Assembly (NCBI GenBank): GCA_910578965.1
Contig: CAJTSP010000070.1
Coordinates: 1 to 10,959 of the forward strand
Source of the DNA: an uncultured Oscillospiraceae bacterium
Lineage (GTDB): Bacteria; Bacillota; Clostridia; Oscillospirales; Ruminococcaceae
Direction of reading: 5' to 3'
DNA length: 10,959 bases
The first letter of the stretch is position 1, and every line of letters begins with the position of its first letter. Both the position numbers and the translations under genes were made by a program. The notes under the pieces are model-generated. The model was given only the letters and a program-made list of their open reading frames with translations. It did no database searches and was not told the DNA's origin. Of the stretch, positions 1 through 6,826 are shown piece by piece.

Positions 1-90
1 ATAAAAAAGCACTCCTTTGCATTGAGATGGATCAAACATGTTTACAGCGGCCGGCGCGAGCGCGGTGTGTGCCCGCGCCGGCACCCTTAT
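1..90 (-). other. 5' leader and ribosome binding site of a leftward gene off the left edge
   Basis: Read on the minus strand, this stretch follows the promoter at 97-127 and ends with AAAGGAG (18 down to 12), a 9-nt spacer, then AT at bases 2 and 1. If base 0 is G on that strand, the window edge cuts an ATG start codon. The leader holds a 9-bp perfect GC stem (50-58 with 74-82, 15-nt loop) and a 10-nt palindrome AAACATGTTT (34-43). The gene itself is not visible, so its product cannot be named. Confidence 0.55.
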
Positions 91-96
91 TATACA

Positions 97-127
97 ATTA
101 TACAGCTTCCAGTAGGTGGAAGGTCAA
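97..127 (-). promoter_or_regulatory. MerR-type promoter/operator, leftward
   Basis: On the minus strand there is a -35 TTGACC (127-122), a 19-nt spacer (121-103) and a perfect -10 TATAAT (102-97). The spacer contains the dyad CTTCC-N7-GGAAG. A 19-bp spacer with a central dyad is the hallmark of promoters activated by MerR-family regulators, and the half-sites resemble the CueR type (ACCTTCC-N7-GGAAGGT). The regulator gene is not in the window. MerR-family genes are often transcribed from their own target promoter, so the leftward gene may be the regulator, an efflux pump or a metal or drug resistance gene. Confidence 0.75.
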
Positions 128-177
128 GAGGCAGGCGCGCCGCCCGCCATCAGCGCGAAGGCGCTGCTGTGTTTAGA

Positions 178-307
178 GGTGTCCAAACCGGGATGGGATC
201 GCAGGCCGGAGCGTGGGAGCAATCTAACAGGACCCCTTCCCCGAAAGCCTTTTGAGACTCTTCCCCGCGCCTGGCCTGAGCCAGTATAAACCCTTGCAGT
301 GGACACC
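178..307. other. Nested inverted repeats, possible structured RNA
   Basis: Eight bases at 178-185 (GGTGTCCA) are exactly complementary to 300-307. Inside them, 202-217 pairs with 264-278 as 15 bp with one bulged A (210) and two G-U pairs. Between the two stems lies an internal bubble with a short possible GGG/CCC contact (190-192 with 291-293). Two stems around a large bubble resemble 6S RNA architecture, and a T-rich tract follows at 313-318. No convincing promoter was found just upstream and the sequence was not recognised as any known RNA family. It may equally be a leader structure or an unrelated repeat. Confidence 0.25.
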
Positions 308-325
308 CCCCTGTGTTTTCCTCCC

Positions 326-354
326 TTGTGCCCGCAGGCAGGATTTGCTATCAT
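326..354 (+). promoter_or_regulatory. Promoter of the CAT-like gene (extended -10)
   Basis: TTGTGC (326-331), a 17-nt spacer and TATCAT (349-354), with a TG dinucleotide at 346-347 giving an extended -10. It lies about 70 nt before the acetyltransferase start. The spacing is ideal and both hexamers are near consensus. There is no experimental support. Confidence 0.45.
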
Positions 355-422
355 GAAAAAAATGGCCGGCCCACCGCCCAAGCCCCTGCCGGCCTTGGAA
401 CAATCAAAAGGAGAAATGCCCT

Positions 423-1043
423 ATGTATCAAAAGATCGACCTTGCCCGGTGGCCCCGGCGGGAGCTCTACCAGTTTTTTTCCGGTATGTCCAACCCCTTC
501 TACAGCGTCACCTTCCGGCAGGACGTTACCGCCCTTTATGAGCATACCAAGCGCGAGGGGATTTCTTTTTATTACGCCCTTGTTTATCTCTGTACCCAGG
601 CGGTCAACGAGGTGGAGGCTTTCCGCTGCGCCGTAAAGGGGGGAGAGCCGGTACTGCTGGACGCCCGCCATCCCAGCTTTACCGACCTTTGCCCCGGGGC
701 CGAAGCTTTTCACATCGTAACCATGCCCTGCAAGGGAAGCCTGCCGGAGTTTTGCCGTGCGGCCCGGGCCAAAAGCCGTGCGCAAACCACCCTGCTTGAG
801 CAGTCGGATACCGACGACCTCATCTATTTTTCCTGCCTGCCCTGGGTGGAGCTCACCGCCCTGACCAACGAGCGCGATTTCGACCCCGACGATTCGGTGC
901 CCCGTATATCCTGGGGGAAATATGCCAGCGAGGGCTCTCGCCGGCTGCTGCATATCTCGGTGGAGGCAAACCACCGCTTTGTGGACGGGCTGCACATCGG
1001 CCGGTTCCATCAGGCGCTCAGCGCCCGGATCGAGCGGCTTTGA
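423..1043 (+). CDS. CatA-like chloramphenicol O-acetyltransferase family protein
   Basis: The 206-residue product fits the type A chloramphenicol acetyltransferase family, whose members transfer acetyl from acetyl-CoA in the cytosol and work as trimers. The catalytic motif HxxxDG is present at H184-D188-G189, followed by H191. The segment around 138-150 (CLPW...LTNE) and WGKY (164-167) match conserved family blocks, and the N-terminus has the family pattern of aromatic residues. It is slightly shorter than typical enzymes (about 213-220 residues). The ATG at 423 is preferred because AAAGGAG (407-413) sits 9 nt upstream; an earlier ATG at 416 is out of frame. The gene stands alone, with its own promoter. 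Many gut clostridia carry such chromosomal homologues, whose substrate need not be chloramphenicol, so resistance is not implied. Confidence 0.88.
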   Translation: MYQKIDLARWPRRELYQFFSGMSNPFYSVTFRQDVTALYEHTKREGISFYYALVYLCTQAVNEVEAFRCAVKGGEPVLLDARHPSFTDLCPGAEAFHIVTMPCKGSLPEFCRAARAKSRAQTTLLEQSDTDDLIYFSCLPWVELTALTNERDFDPDDSVPRISWGKYASEGSRRLLHISVEANHRFVDGLHIGRFHQALSARIERL

Positions 1044-1128
1044 GCAGCCCGGCAGGGCGGCGGCCCAAAGCCCGTCGAAAGAGGCTTTAAGGGGGGCTCG
1101 CCTGTCAATGGCCCCCATTCGCCTGGGA

Positions 1129-1157
1129 TTGACATATTTTTTACAATGTGTTAAACT
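1129..1157 (+). promoter_or_regulatory. Strong sigma-A-type promoter of the oxidoreductase-hyp operon
   Basis: A perfect TTGACA (1129-1134), a 17-nt spacer and TAAACT (1152-1157), with TG at 1149-1150 making an extended -10. It lies in an AT-rich island within GC-rich DNA. Transcription should begin near 1164, leaving a leader of roughly 185 nt before the gene at 1351. Confidence 0.75.
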
Positions 1158-1166
1158 ATAGCAAAC

Positions 1167-1188
1167 TTTGTGAATAAATTATGACAAA
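1167..1188 (+). promoter_or_regulatory. Putative repressor operator (22-bp imperfect dyad)
   Basis: Arms TTTGTGA (1167-1173) and TGACAAA (1182-1188) flank an 8-nt AT-only centre, and six of seven arm positions are complementary. The dyad covers roughly +4 to +25 relative to the predicted start point, a position suited to repression. The outer TTGTGA/CAA elements recall Rex or CRP/FNR-type sites, but the spacing differs from the usual 18-bp Rex site (TTGTTAA-N4-TTAACAA), so the regulator is not identified. Redox control would suit the downstream gene. Confidence 0.4.
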
Positions 1189-1272
1189 CCTGGCCGGCGG
1201 AGAAGGGCTCGCTCTGCCTTTTGCACCGCCGCAGGCACGATCCCGGCCGCCGACCGGCCAAAAGAAAAGCCG

Positions 1273-1325
1273 TCCCAAAAGCTGTGTGCCGCCCTGCGAC
1301 CTTTCAGGCGGGCGCGCGTTTGGGA
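1273..1325 (+). other. Leader hairpin before the oxidoreductase gene
   Basis: A long interrupted hairpin. TCCCAAA (1273-1279) pairs with TTTGGGA (1319-1325), TGTGTG (1283-1288) with 1313-1318 using G-U pairs, and CCG-C-CCTG (1289-1296) with CAGGCGG (1305-1311), leaving an 8-nt loop. It ends 11 nt before the Shine-Dalgarno sequence at 1336-1344. The rest of 1189-1272 contains further GGCCGG/CCGGCC self-complementarity. It lacks a terminal T-run, so it is not an intrinsic terminator. Attenuation, translation control or mRNA stabilisation are all possible. Confidence 0.4.
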
Positions 1326-1350
1326 TGCTTAACAAGGAAAGGAGCGTATC

Positions 1351-4128
1351 ATGAGCGAAACCAAATTCCCCCTGGAGGAAGGCAGCCTGCCCTTTGAAAT
1401 CCCAAAGGACGCCGCCCCGCGGGAAAAAATCCTCAGGCTGGGCCGCAAGATCACCGACCGGGTGCCCGCCAAGCTGGCCGGGGTCAAGCCTGGCGACCCC
1501 GAGTACTGGGGCCTGTCCGGCATCGTGACCGACGAGATGGCCGACCTTGCGCTTAAAATGCAGGTGCGCAAGCCGCAGACCTTTGCCCAGCTCAAAAGCC
1601 TCTCGGGCCTTGCGGAGGAGCCGCTGCAGGCGCTGCTGGACGAGATGAGCCGGGTGGGCCTTTTGGAGTACAACTGGGAAAATCTGGACGGCCAAAACCC
1701 CCAGCACGAAAAACGCTGGGTGCTGCCCCAATTTGTGCCCGGCTCGGCCGAGTTCTTTAATATGAACCGCGGCATCATTGAGGAGCACCCCGAGGTCACC
1801 GCCTTCTTTGAGCGGATGACCTTTTTGCCGCTCGAAAAGATCACCCCCATGGTGCCGCCGGGCGGCTCGGGCATCGGGATGCACGTGATCCCGGTAGAAA
1901 AGGCCATCGAGGCCGAAAACCAGTCTCTGGACATCGAGCATATCAGCTATTGGCTCAAAAAGTACAACAAGTTTGCCAAATCGCCCTGCTCCTGCCGGCT
2001 ATCCCGCGCGCGGATGGGGGAGGGCTGCGCCGACGACCCCGAGGGCTGGTGCATCGCGGTGGGGGATATGGCCGACTATGTGGTGGAAACCGACAAGGGC
2101 GGCGTTTACATCAGCTACGACGAGGCCATCGAAATCTTCCACAAAGCCGAGGACAACGGCTTTGTGCACCAGATCACCAACATCGACGGGGAAGAAAAAA
2201 TCTTTGCCATCTGCAACTGCGATGTCAAGGTTTGCAACGCGCTGCGCACCAGCCAGCTTTTTAACACCCCCAATATGAGCCGCTCGGCCTATGTGGCCCG
2301 GGTGGAGAGAGAAAACTGCGTGGCCTGCGGCCGGTGTGTGGAGTACTGCCCGGCCGGCGCGGTCAAGCTTGGGCAAAAGCTCTGCACCCCTGCCGGCCCG
2401 GTTACCTACCCGCGCCAGCAGCTTCCGGACGCCGCCAGATGGGGCCCGGACAAGTGGAGCATCGACTACCGCGACAAAAACCGTGTCAACTGCTATGACA
2501 CCGGCACCGCCCCCTGCAAAACCGCCTGCCCGGCCCACATCGCGGTGCAGGGCTACTTAAAGATGGCCGCCCAGGGCCGCTATACCGAGGCGCTGGAGCT
2601 GATCAAGCGGGAAAACCCCTTCCCGGCGGTCTGCGGGCGGGTGTGCAACCGGCGGTGCGAGGAGGCCTGCACCCGCGGCACCATCGACGAGGCGGTGGCC
2701 ATCGACGAGGTCAAAAAGTTTATCGCCCAGCAGGACCTCAACGCCGCCCGGCGTTTTGTCCCCAAAAAGGTCATCCCCAAGGTGGACGGGGCCTTCAGCC
2801 AAAAAATCGCCATCATCGGCGGCGGGCCGGCCGGCCTGTCCTGCGCCTTCTATCTGGCCCTTACCGGCTACGAGCCCACCGTTTTTGAAAAGAACGAACA
2901 GCTTGGCGGCATGCTGCGGTACGGCATCCCCAGCTTCAAGCTGGAAAAGGAGGTTCTCGACGCCGAGATCGAGGTCATCCGTGCTCTGGGGGTCGATTTC
3001 CGCTGCGGGGTTGAGGTGGGGCGGGACCTCACCCTTGACGACCTGCGCGCCCAGGGCTACGAGGCCTTTTATATCGCCATCGGCTGCCAGCGCGGCCGGC
3101 TGCCCGGCATCCCCGGCGAGGAGGCCGAGGGGGTGCACTCGGCGGTGGAGTTTTTGCGCCGGGTGGGCGCAGACGAACAGTATCCGGTCAAGGGCCGGGC
3201 GGTGGTGGTGGGCGGCGGCAACGTGGCCATCGACGCGGCCCGCACCAGCCACCGCTGCGGGGCGGCCAGCGTGGAGATGTACTGCCTGGAGCCGCGGCAA
3301 AGGATGCCCGCCTCGCCCGAGGAGATCGCCGAGGCCGAGGAGGAGGGCGTCGCCATCCGGTGCGGCTGGGGCCCCAAGCAGGTGCTTACCCAGGACGGCC
3401 GTGTGAGCGGCATCGTTTGTATGCGCTGCACCAGCGTTTGGGACGCCGAGGGCCGCTTTGCCCCCCAGTACGACGAGCAGGATACCATCACGGTGCCCTG
3501 CGAGCATCTGGTGCTCTCGATCGGCCAGAGCGTCGAGTGGGGCGGCCTGCTTGCGGGCAGCAAGGTCGAGCTGGCCCGGGGCGGCTGGGCCAAGGCGGAC
3601 AGCCTTACCTACCAGACCGCCCAGCCGGACATTTTTGTGGGGGGCGACGTGTATACCGGCCCCAAATTTGCCATTGACGCCATTGCGGCGGGCAAGGAGG
3701 CGGCCGAATCCCTGCACCGGTTTGTGCAGCCAAACGCCAGCCTGACCATCGGCCGCAACCGCCGGGATTTTATCGAGCTGGATAAAAACAATATCAAGGT
3801 CGAGCAGTACGACACCGCCGCCCGCCAGATTCCCGGCATGGAGGAGGGCATCGACTGGAAAAAGTCCTTCAGGGACGCCAAAAAGACCTTTACCGAAGAG
3901 CAGGTCAAAGCCGAAACCGCCCGCTGCCTTGGCTGCGGCGCCTCGGTGGTGGACCCTAACAAGTGCATCGGGTGCGGCCTGTGCACCACCAAGTGCGCCT
4001 TTGACGCCATCCACCTCCACCGCGACCTGCCCGAGTGCTCTACCATGCGCAAGGCCGAGGATAAGATGAAGGGCATCCTGCCCTATATGTTCAAACGGGC
4101 GGGCAAAATTGCCTTTGGCAAAAAATAA
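1351..4128 (+). CDS. Multi-cluster Fe-S/FAD pyridine-nucleotide oxidoreductase (GltD/NfnB-like) with N-terminal ferredoxin module
   Basis: A predicted cytosolic 925-residue electron-transfer flavoprotein. In order: a winged-helix-like segment (about 57-107); a cysteine-rich region (C213, C215, C226, C234, C288, C290, C295); a [4Fe-4S] site C323-C326-C329-C333-P; a GltD-type double-cluster domain (C381, C389, C393, C428, C432, C436, C440); an FAD-binding GGGPAG (490-495) with LGGMLRYGIP (518-527); an NAD(P)-binding VGGGNVAIDAAR (620-631); a second FAD motif VGGD (763-766); and a C-terminal ferredoxin tail (C859, C862, then C872-C875-C878-C882). The core resembles glutamate synthase small subunit and NfnB, which pass electrons between NAD(P)H and Fe-S clusters. 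There is no GltB-like partner here, so glutamate synthesis is not implied. AAGGAAAGGAG ends 6 nt before the ATG. It is first in an operon with a membrane protein and HypA/HypB; the electron acceptor is unknown. Confidence 0.85.
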   Translation: MSETKFPLEEGSLPFEIPKDAAPREKILRLGRKITDRVPAKLAGVKPGDPEYWGLSGIVTDEMADLALKMQVRKPQTFAQLKSLSGLAEEPLQALLDEMSRVGLLEYNWENLDGQNPQHEKRWVLPQFVPGSAEFFNMNRGIIEEHPEVTAFFERMTFLPLEKITPMVPPGGSGIGMHVIPVEKAIEAENQSLDIEHISYWLKKYNKFAKSPCSCRLSRARMGEGCADDPEGWCIAVGDMADYVVETDKGGVYISYDEAIEIFHKAEDNGFVHQITNIDGEEKIFAICNCDVKVCNALRTSQLFNTPNMSRSAYVARVERENCVACGRCVEYCPAGAVKLGQKLCTPAGPVTYPRQQLPDAARWGPDKWSIDYRDKNRVNCYDTGTAPCKTACPAHIAVQGYLKMAAQGRYTEALELIKRENPFPAVCGRVCNRRCEEACTRGTIDEAVAIDEVKKFIAQQDLNAARRFVPKKVIPKVDGAFSQKIAIIGGGPAGLSCAFYLALTGYEPTVFEKNEQLGGMLRYGIPSFKLEKEVLDAEIEVIRALGVDFRCGVEVGRDLTLDDLRAQGYEAFYIAIGCQRGRLPGIPGEEAEGVHSAVEFLRRVGADEQYPVKGRAVVVGGGNVAIDAARTSHRCGAASVEMYCLEPRQRMPASPEEIAEAEEEGVAIRCGWGPKQVLTQDGRVSGIVCMRCTSVWDAEGRFAPQYDEQDTITVPCEHLVLSIGQSVEWGGLLAGSKVELARGGWAKADSLTYQTAQPDIFVGGDVYTGPKFAIDAIAAGKEAAESLHRFVQPNASLTIGRNRRDFIELDKNNIKVEQYDTAARQIPGMEEGIDWKKSFRDAKKTFTEEQVKAETARCLGCGASVVDPNKCIGCGLCTTKCAFDAIHLHRDLPECSTMRKAEDKMKGILPYMFKRAGKIAFGKK

Positions 4129-4190
4129 GCCGGTATTCCTTGGCGGCGGCCCTATGGGGCGGCTGCTCGGGCCGGCGTGCCAGGGCGTTT

Positions 4191-4263
4191 GGCAGGCTGC
4201 CCCCTTTTGCGCTGCGCCATGCGGCAAGGGCGCTGCGCAAAAGGGCGGCGCGGCAGGCCTGCC
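4191..4263 (+). other. Large intercistronic hairpin
   Basis: CCCTTTTGCGC-T-GCGC (4202-4217) pairs with GCGC-T-GCGCAAAAGGG (4230-4245): 15 pairs around one T-T mismatch, with a 12-nt loop. An outer stem GGCAGGC (4191-4197) pairs with GCCTGCC (4257-4263). It fills the middle of the 180-nt gap between the oxidoreductase and the membrane protein and ends before the Shine-Dalgarno at 4291-4300. A run of T at 4283-4287 follows at a distance, so partial termination or processing that sets relative expression is possible. Confidence 0.5.
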
Positions 4264-4308
4264 CGGGCTTGCGGCACAGCATTTTTTAAGAAAGGGAGGA
4301 ATCCTTGT

Positions 4309-5346
4309 ATGTTGTTCCAAATCTACGGCGAAACGGCCGGCTATCAGCTATTGGGCTGGGTGCTGGTTTTTCTTGGGCTCGTGCTCTGCAACGAGCTTGC
4401 GCGGCGCAGCAAGGCGGGAGGCGTCTTCTTTTTCCTGGCACTGCCGGCGGTGCTCACCGTCTATTTCATTGCCATTTATGTGGGGGCCGGCATGGGGGCC
4501 GGGTGGGCGCTTACAAACGACACCTATGTCTACATGAATAGCTGGTTCCACTATGCCAAGCTTTATGCTGCCACGGCCGGCTGCATCGGCTTTATGATGC
4601 TCAAGTATAAATGGGGCGTCGGCAAAACCCAGTGGTTCAAGGCTTTCCCGTTTGTCATTGTGGCCATCAATATCATGATTGCGGTCTGCAGCGATTTCGA
4701 GTCGGCCATCAAGGGCTCGCTGGCCATGGCCCAGTACGGCGACCGCTGGTGGCTTTCCAGCGAGAATGTCTGGCTTTATGGCGGCTGGTGGAACTGGCTC
4801 AACGGCCTGGCCGGCATCCTCAACATCTTCTGCATGACCGGCTGGTGGGGCATCTACTCCTCCAAAAAGCGGGACGATATGCTTTGGCCGGATATGATCT
4901 GGCTGTACATCCTGGCGTATGATGTCTGGAATTTTCAGTACACCTACCTCAACCTGCCTACCCATGCCTGGTACTGCGGCCTGGCGCTGCTGCTGGCGCC
5001 TACCGTGGCTGCCGCCTTTTGGAACAAGGGCGGCTGGATCCAGAACCGTGCCAATACCCTGGCTACCTGGTGCATGTTTGCCCAGTGTTTCCCGCTTTTC
5101 CAGGACGCGAGCGTCTTTACCACCCTACCGGTGCTCTATGCCGACGGCTTTATGGACGCCGCCGTGCGGCCTGCCGCTGTCAACCCGGTGCCGCAGGGGG
5201 TGCTCTCGATCCTTTCGCTGGGGGTAAACGCAGTGGTGCTGGGCATCATCGTCAAGCGTTCGCTTGAGCAGAAAAAGAACCCCTACAAAAATGAGATTTT
5301 TACCGATACAAGGGACTTCCGCCTTGCCATGGCGCGCGCCGAGTAA
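4309..5346 (+). CDS. Tryptophan-rich multi-pass membrane protein (DUF5692-like)
   Basis: This 345-residue integral membrane protein has no function I can assign. It resembles the uncharacterised DUF5692 family, judged from memory and not searched. Hydrophobic segments lie near 13-30, 39-60, 83-99, 113-127, 165-183, 194-212, 221-237, 250-265 and 297-315, and the tail is charged and probably cytosolic. It contains 20 tryptophans (5.8%), many paired (147-148, 160-161, 179-180), and only two histidines (H81, H219), so a classical bis-histidine multi-haem cytochrome is unlikely. The ATG at 4309 is chosen because AAAGGGAGGA ends 8 nt upstream; an upstream in-frame GTG at 4177 would add arginine-rich sequence encoded by the hairpin. 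The stop is 6 nt before hypA, pointing to translational coupling. It may be the membrane partner of the preceding oxidoreductase. Confidence 0.85.
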   Translation: MLFQIYGETAGYQLLGWVLVFLGLVLCNELARRSKAGGVFFFLALPAVLTVYFIAIYVGAGMGAGWALTNDTYVYMNSWFHYAKLYAATAGCIGFMMLKYKWGVGKTQWFKAFPFVIVAINIMIAVCSDFESAIKGSLAMAQYGDRWWLSSENVWLYGGWWNWLNGLAGILNIFCMTGWWGIYSSKKRDDMLWPDMIWLYILAYDVWNFQYTYLNLPTHAWYCGLALLLAPTVAAAFWNKGGWIQNRANTLATWCMFAQCFPLFQDASVFTTLPVLYADGFMDAAVRPAAVNPVPQGVLSILSLGVNAVVLGIIVKRSLEQKKNPYKNEIFTDTRDFRLAMARAE

Positions 5347-5352
5347 GCCGCC

Positions 5353-5697
5353 ATGCATGAGCTTGGGATCGTCTTTCATATCATCCGCACGGTGGAGCAT
5401 ACCGCGCGGGAAAATAATGCGGCGCAGGTCAATTCGGTTACCCTTGAGCTGGGCGAGGTGTCCGGCGTGGTGCACGAGGAGCTGCTGTCCTGCTGGAGAT
5501 GGGCGGTAAAAAAGAGCCCGGCCATGGCCGGGGCTGTGCTGCGCATCGAGACCGTTCCGGCCGTGACCTTCTGCGAGGGCTGTGGCAAAACCTACCCTAC
5601 CGTGCCGCAGGGCAAGATTTGCCCGCACTGCGGCAGCGCCGATACCTGGCTGCGGCAGGGCAATGAGATCACCATCAGGGAAATCGCCGTGCATTAG
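5353..5697 (+). CDS. hypA: Nickel metallochaperone HypA
   Basis: HypA delivers nickel during maturation of [NiFe]-hydrogenase, and in some bacteria of urease, together with the GTPase HypB. The 114-residue product is full length for the family. It begins MHEL, where H2 is the nickel ligand and E3 is conserved, and it carries the structural zinc site C74-x2-C77 and C90-x2-C93. The usual MHELSI start reads MHELGI here. There is no clear Shine-Dalgarno sequence; the start lies 6 nt after the stop of the membrane-protein gene, so translation is probably coupled. HypB follows after a structured 135-nt spacer. No hydrogenase structural gene, hypC, hypD, hypE or hypF is in the window, so the nickel-requiring client is unknown. 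Confidence 0.95.
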   Translation: MHELGIVFHIIRTVEHTARENNAAQVNSVTLELGEVSGVVHEELLSCWRWAVKKSPAMAGAVLRIETVPAVTFCEGCGKTYPTVPQGKICPHCGSADTWLRQGNEITIREIAVH

Positions 5698-5813
5698 AAG
5701 CGGCGCCCTGCACGCGGGCAGGGGCGCTTGGCCCGGCCGCCCCCAATTTTACAGCATTAATGCCCGGACCGGCAGGGACCGCGCCCATACCGGGCGCTTG
5801 CCTGCCGGGCCGG
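5698..5813 (+). other. Two tandem hairpins between hypA and hypB
   Basis: Hairpin one starts right after the hypA stop: 5698-5711 pairs with 5718-5729 (12 pairs, two bulged G). Hairpin two has an outer stem CCGGACCGGCAGG (5764-5776) with CCTGCCGGGCCGG (5801-5813), one mismatch, and an inner stem GCGCCC (5781-5786) with GGGCGC (5792-5797). The second ends 7 nt before the hypB Shine-Dalgarno. A TTTT run (5747-5750) lies between them, so hairpin one might act as a weak terminator. Confidence 0.5.
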
Positions 5814-5832
5814 ATGCCCAAGGAGGAATAGG

Positions 5833-6501
<669 letters not shown>

Positions 6502-6515
6502 CTTTTCTTTTGCAG

Positions 6516-6566
6516 GGGCAGGCCGAGCAGGGCCTCAAACTGAGGCCCTGCCCGGTCTGCCCTTTT
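6516..6566 (+). terminator. Intrinsic terminator after hypB
   Basis: An 11-bp perfect stem (6527-6537 with 6541-6551, AAC loop) stacks on an outer 6-bp stem GGGCAG (6516-6521) with CTGCCC (6557-6562), followed directly by TTTT (6563-6566). It begins 15 nt after the hypB stop and closes the operon. Confidence 0.85.
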
Positions 6567-6634
6567 ATGCCCTGCCGGTTCATGCTGCTGGCGCTGCCTA
6601 TAAACCTCGCAAAAAACATCCCCGTACGCTAAAA

Positions 6635-6663
6635 TTGCTTTTTATCAAAATTTTCGGTATAAT
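6635..6663 (+). promoter_or_regulatory. Promoter of the FAD oxidoreductase-glycosyltransferase unit
   Basis: TTGCTT (6635-6640), exactly 17 nt of AT-rich spacer, and a perfect TATAAT (6658-6663). It predicts a start near 6670 and a leader of about 157 nt. The AT-rich island contrasts with the surrounding GC-rich DNA. Confidence 0.75.
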
Positions 6664-6668
6664 ATACC
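6656..6668 (+). promoter_or_regulatory. Palindromic putative operator over the -10 box
   Basis: GGTATA-A-TATACC is a perfect 13-nt palindrome that contains the whole -10 hexamer. A protein bound here would block RNA polymerase. A second perfect palindrome, CCTATAGG (6688-6695), lies just downstream. Short AT-rich palindromes can arise by chance at TATAAT boxes, and no regulator is encoded nearby. Confidence 0.35.
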
Positions 6669-6750
6669 AATAGGCCCTATGGAAAGTCCTATAGGCCGGC
6701 TGGCTGCGGGCGGGCGCTGCCGCCCCAGCCCGGCGCGGGAGCCCCGGCAG

Positions 6751-6782
6751 AGCTGCGGCAGCGGGTGTGCCGCTGCGCAGCT
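6751..6782 (+). other. Leader hairpin before the FAD oxidoreductase
   Basis: AGCTGCG-G-CAGCGG (6751-6764) pairs with CCGCTGCGCAGCT (6770-6782): 13 bp with one bulged G and a 5-nt GTGTG loop. No T-run follows directly. It lies 44 nt upstream of the start codon and 30 nt before the ribosome binding site. The rest of 6567-6826 holds the promoter, its palindrome and GC-rich leader with no gene. Confidence 0.4.
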
Positions 6783-6826
6783 TATACAGGCCCAGGCTTT
6801 TGAAAAAGGGGAAAGAGGGCAAACGT

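Noticed and set aside
151..166. CAGCGC-GAAG-GCGCTG hairpin as a terminator or regulatory site
   Set aside because: A 6-bp stem in GC-rich DNA is expected by chance, and there is no T-run or adjacent gene end.
22..255. 77-codon frame at the left edge
   Set aside because: It starts with TTG without a ribosome binding site and reads straight through the leftward promoter and the inverted repeats.
1092..1116. GGGGGC/GCCCCC hairpin after the CAT-like gene as a terminator
   Set aside because: The 6-bp stem has a 13-nt loop and no T-run follows; the nearest T-run (1136-1142) lies inside the next promoter spacer.
351..1118. 255-codon minus-strand frame opposite the CAT-like gene
   Set aside because: It mirrors a gene with an intact HxxxDG catalytic motif and a good ribosome binding site; low-complexity, Gly/Ala-rich translation.
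1156..1941. 261-codon minus-strand frame across the operon promoter
   Set aside because: It runs through the promoter and leader of the plus-strand operon and has no domain signal.
1351..4128. Glutamate synthase small subunit (gltD)
   Set aside because: The core is GltD-like, but the N-terminal ferredoxin module, the C-terminal ferredoxin tail, the 925-residue length and absence of gltB argue against that role.
4177..4308. N-terminal extension of the membrane protein from a GTG at 4177
   Set aside because: The extension is arginine/cysteine-rich and encoded by the hairpin; ATG 4309 has a strong Shine-Dalgarno at the right distance and begins near the first membrane helix.
2557..4320. 587-codon open frame on the minus strand opposite the oxidoreductase
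   Set aside because: It is the antisense shadow of a gene with clear motifs throughout. GC-rich codon use keeps the opposite frame open, and it has no ribosome binding site or recognisable domain.
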